A stretch of DNA of 52,756 bases from Eubacteriales Family XIII. Incertae Sedis bacterium (GTDB lineage: Bacteria; Bacillota; Clostridia; Peptostreptococcales; Anaerovoracaceae): contig JAISED010000024.1 in the NCBI GenBank assembly GCA_031264295.1, positions 1-52,756 on the forward strand. The letters run 5' to 3'. Made by a program: the position numbers and the translations under genes. The notes below the pieces were generated by a model that was given only the letters and a program-made list of their open reading frames with translations, ran no database searches and was not told the origin of the DNA. Positions within the stretch are counted from its first letter, which is position 1. Each line of letters begins with the position of its first letter. Below, one piece after another: positions 50,506 to 52,756 of this stretch.

Positions 50506-50533
50506 TTGACAAGCTCTCTTTTTTTGATATAGT
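50506..50533 (+). promoter_or_regulatory. Promoter of the lyxose isomerase gene
   Basis: TTGACA (50506-50511) and TATAGT (50528-50533) are spaced by 16 bases. The leader to ATG 50570 is about 30 bases and contains GGAGG. Confidence 0.6.
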
Positions 50534-50569
50534 TATCTCATAGGTTCGAATGAAATGGAGGTAATTATT

Positions 50570-51250
50570 ATGAAACGTTCGCAGATCAACGCCGCAATCC
50601 GGCGCATGGAGGGCTTGCTGTCTAAGTATTCGTTTTCGCTGCCGTCCTTCTGCAACTGGACTCCGGATGATTGGAAAAGCAAGGGACATGAGTACGACGA
50701 GATCCGCGCCGCCATGCTTGGCTGGGATATCACGGATTATGGGGAGGAACGGTTCGATGAAATGGGCTTCACCCTGATCACCCTTCGCAACGGTCTTTCC
50801 GGCAGTGAAAAGTACAATAAGCCCTATGCGGAAAAGCTACTGATGGTGGAGGACGGACAGTATGCGCCCATGCATTTTCACTGGAATAAAATGGAGGATA
50901 TCATCAATAGAGGCGGCGGCAACGTGCTTATACGGGTTTACAACTCCACCTCCGAAGGCGGCTTCGACAGCGACCGTGTGAAGGTGCTGTCTGACGGGCG
51001 GGAATACTTTGTGGCGCCGGGTACGCAGGTGCGGCTTTCCCCCGGCGAAAGCATCAGCATCTATCCGCGCCTTTACCACGATTTTGAGGTGGAAGCGGGA
51101 TCCGGCGCCGTTTTGCTGGGTGAAGTTTCCATGTGCAACGACGACAAGAACGACAACCGCTTTTACGAAAAGCTTGGCCGCTTCCCCGCTATAGAGGAAG
51201 ACGCAGCGCCTTACCGCCTGCTCTGCACCGAGTATCCGCAAGCACGTTGA
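50570..51250 (+). CDS. D-lyxose isomerase (YdaE-type cupin)
   Basis: A 226-residue cupin-fold aldose-ketose isomerase of the D-lyxose ketol-isomerase family. The metal ligands are His and His in APMHFHWNKMEDIINRG, the Glu in the same motif, and the later His in YPRLYHDFEVEAG. The family converts D-lyxose to D-xylulose and D-mannose to D-fructose. GGAGG lies 8 bases before ATG 50570; an upstream in-frame start has no site. Next downstream is a PfkB-type kinase, which could phosphorylate the ketose product. The divergent RpiR regulator probably controls the pair. Confidence 0.88.
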   Translation: MKRSQINAAIRRMEGLLSKYSFSLPSFCNWTPDDWKSKGHEYDEIRAAMLGWDITDYGEERFDEMGFTLITLRNGLSGSEKYNKPYAEKLLMVEDGQYAPMHFHWNKMEDIINRGGGNVLIRVYNSTSEGGFDSDRVKVLSDGREYFVAPGTQVRLSPGESISIYPRLYHDFEVEAGSGAVLLGEVSMCNDDKNDNRFYEKLGRFPAIEEDAAPYRLLCTEYPQAR

Positions 51251-51335
51251 GTCGGCGCGGCATGGATTGATTGAAAAAATCAGAGAGCGGCGAAGTCTCA
51301 TTACGCTGCGGAAAGGATATATAAAAGGATATATT

Positions 51336-52304
51336 ATGAAAACAAATGAAACTTATGACTTGGTTGCCCTGGGTGAAGCCCTCGTAGATTTCACGGAAGC
51401 CGGGATGAGCGAAAACGGGCGCCGCCTCTTCGAGCAGAACCCCGGCGGAGGTCCTGTTAACGTTCTGAGTGCGGTGGCTAGATTGGGAGGCAAAACAGCC
51501 TTCATAGGCAAGGTGGGCAGCGATATGCACGGCCTTTTCCTGAAGACCTCACTGCAAGACGTCGGCGTCTACACAGGGGGCATGATTCTGAGCGACGACG
51601 TGTTCACCACTCTGGCCTTCGTGGCGCTGACCGACGGTGAGCGGGAGTTTTCATTCGCCCGCAAGCCCGGCGCCGACACCTGTCTCACCGAGTCCGAAAC
51701 AGACACCGCCCTCCTGGAAAACTGCGAGATCTTCCACTTCAGCTCTCTGTCACTGACCGATGAGCCGGTTCGCTCCGCCACCTACGCGGCTATACAGCGG
51801 GCAAAGAACGCCGGCGCCATCATCTCCTACGATCCCAACTATCGCGCCAGCCTCTGGTCAAGCCAGGACGAAGCAGTCCGGCGCATACGCAAACTCTTGG
51901 CTCAAGCGGATATACTTAAGGTTTCGGACGAAGAAGCAGAGTTGCTGAGCGGCATAGCCGATCCGGAAAGCGCCGCCCTTGCGCTGTGCCGCGAAGGCGC
52001 CCGTATCGTAGTCGTGACCCTTGGCAAGCACGGCGCCCTGGTATGCGTCGGCGGACATTGCCGCCGAATCCCCGGTTTTGAAGCACAAGTCGTGGACTCC
52101 ACCGGCGCAGGCGACGCCTTCTGGGGCGGCTTCATCTATCAGTTGTTGCACACGGAACAGTCCAAGCGATTTGACCCGGACGCCGCCGCCGATTTCGCTC
52201 GCTTCGGCAATGCGGTCGCTGCGATCTGCGTTTCCCGGCGCGGCGGCATGCCCGCCATGCCATCATTGGAAGAAGTGGAAACCTTGATACGGAACCGAGA
52301 ATGA
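51336..52304 (+). CDS. PfkB-family carbohydrate kinase, probably fructokinase
   Basis: A 322-residue ribokinase-fold kinase. The N-terminal sugar-binding region has VALGEALVDFTEAG and EQNPGGGPVNVLSAVARLGG (the GG loop), then FIGKVGSDMHGLFL. The catalytic Asp is in VVDSTGAGDAFWGGF (near residue 256), with the ATP loop VVVTLGKHGAL. Overall it is closest to bacterial fructokinases, but PfkB kinases vary in substrate. AAAGGA lies 6 bases before ATG 51336. It starts 85 bases after the isomerase and is likely in the same transcript. It would feed fructose-6-phosphate or xylulose-5-phosphate into central metabolism. Confidence 0.88.
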   Translation: MKTNETYDLVALGEALVDFTEAGMSENGRRLFEQNPGGGPVNVLSAVARLGGKTAFIGKVGSDMHGLFLKTSLQDVGVYTGGMILSDDVFTTLAFVALTDGEREFSFARKPGADTCLTESETDTALLENCEIFHFSSLSLTDEPVRSATYAAIQRAKNAGAIISYDPNYRASLWSSQDEAVRRIRKLLAQADILKVSDEEAELLSGIADPESAALALCREGARIVVVTLGKHGALVCVGGHCRRIPGFEAQVVDSTGAGDAFWGGFIYQLLHTEQSKRFDPDAAADFARFGNAVAAICVSRRGGMPAMPSLEEVETLIRNRE

Positions 52305-52310
52305 AAAAAG

Positions 52311-52339
52311 TTGCATAGCTTCACATTTGTCGCTATAAT
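52311..52339 (+). promoter_or_regulatory. Promoter of the AAA-ATPase-like gene
   Basis: TTGCAT (52311-52316) and a consensus TATAAT (52334-52339) are spaced by 17 bases, about 55 bases before ATG 52400. Confidence 0.6.
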
Positions 52340-52399
52340 AATATCAAAAGCACAGCTGATTTCACGTTTATGTGCGGAGCGCACGAAAGGCGGTGGCAA

Positions 52400-52756
52400 T
52401 ATGCGGGATATGCCGATAGGTATACAAACCTTTGAGAAAATACGAGGCGGAAATTACGCTTATGTAGACAAAACGGAATATGTCTACAAATTGGCGCGTT
52501 TGGATACGCCCTTCTTCCTCGGAAGACCGCGACGCTTCGGAAAGAGCTTGCTCATATCCACGCTGCGGTCGTATTTCGAAGGAAAAAAGGAGCTGTTCGA
52601 GGGGCTTTATATCGAAAAACTCGAAAAGGATTGGACACCCTACCCTGTGATCCACATAAATTTAAATGTAGTAGCGTATGAGAATATCAGTGACTTGAAT
52701 GCGGGATTGGATTTGAATCTGCATATTTTTGAAAAGCGATGGGGCATCGTCCCGCG
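52400..52756 (+). CDS. AAA-ATPase-like protein (DUF1703/PD-DExK type), cut by the right edge
   Basis: The first 119 codons of a gene that runs off the window. The translation begins MRDMPIGIQTFEKIRGGNYA and continues YVDKTEYVYKLARL, with the Walker-like GRPRRFGKSLLISTLRSYF at residues 41-59. It then reads KELFEGLYIEKLEKDWTPYP and VIHINLN. This is the typical N-terminus of the AAA-ATPase-like (PF09820) family, whose full-length members carry a PD-(D/E)xK nuclease-like domain at the C-terminus. They are numerous in gut Clostridia and Bacteroidetes, with unknown function. GGTGG lies 5 bases before the ATG. The C-terminal part is not visible. Confidence 0.85.

Overview
The window looks like chromosome of a Gram-positive anaerobe of the class Clostridia, at roughly half G+C by eye. 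The evidence is a lipoteichoic-acid-synthase-type enzyme, SLH-domain exported proteins, an argR-recN pair, a miaA / YnbB-type lyase neighbourhood, type A RNase P RNA, AGGAGG-type ribosome sites, frequent TTG starts and clostridial-style stalk (copper amine oxidase N-terminal) domains. No phage, complete insertion sequence, CRISPR array, tRNA or rRNA was seen. This placement is inference from gene content.

Layout. 1-5.9 kb: two tandem paralogous exported YcdB/YcdC-SLH proteins around a small cysteine-cluster protein. 5.9-9.1 kb: exonuclease III and a MATE transporter downstream of rnpB, then a solitary RelB/DinJ antitoxin. 9.1-17.2 kb: a WG-repeat lipoprotein, then a leftward block of PanG-like reductase, panB, panC, miaA, a Xer-like recombinase and a YnbB-type PLP enzyme. 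17.2-20.1 kb: a VbhA-like antitoxin remnant, a small membrane protein behind a perfect leader hairpin, argR and recN. 20.1-28.8 kb: a long leftward run of a small membrane protein, GH26 mannanase-like enzyme, LTA-synthase-like sulfatase, rmuC, metallophosphoesterase, deoB and pdp. 28.9-33.7 kb: ilvC, ilvB, a NYN-LOTUS protein and a DUF4143 ATPase. 33.9-36.6 kb: a NhaD-like antiporter and an acyltransferase. 36.6-38.7 kb: a toxin-antitoxin island with two convergent modules and decayed sequence. 38.7-44.2 kb: rluA-type synthase, NAD kinase, pepF, murI and an acidic partner protein. 44.4-52.3 kb: a sugar-use locus with a giant secreted esterase-GH3 fusion, an RpiR regulator, a lyxose isomerase and a PfkB kinase. 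The right edge cuts an AAA-ATPase-like gene.

How the genes work together. ilvB and ilvC act on branched-chain keto acids, and PanB-PanG-PanC would turn 2-oxoisovalerate into pantothenate. DeoB and Pdp salvage (deoxy)nucleosides. The right-hand locus reads as: release sugars outside the cell, isomerise an aldose to a ketose, phosphorylate it, under an RpiR repressor with a palindromic operator.

A recurring oddity is recent short tandem duplication: a 30-bp minisatellite inside nadK, a perfect 36-bp repeat in rmuC, a 24-bp repeat in the WG lipoprotein, a 45-bp duplication joining the LTA-synthase tail to the rmuC ribosome site, and a triple 14-bp unit before deoB. There is also a 142-bp near-palindromic foldback element at 40.7 kb with a related half copy at 35.4 kb. 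I found no clear new multigene defence or metabolic system. The most notable items are the esterase-GH3 fusion, the foldback element, the NAD kinase minisatellite and the possible AUA start of the MATE gene.
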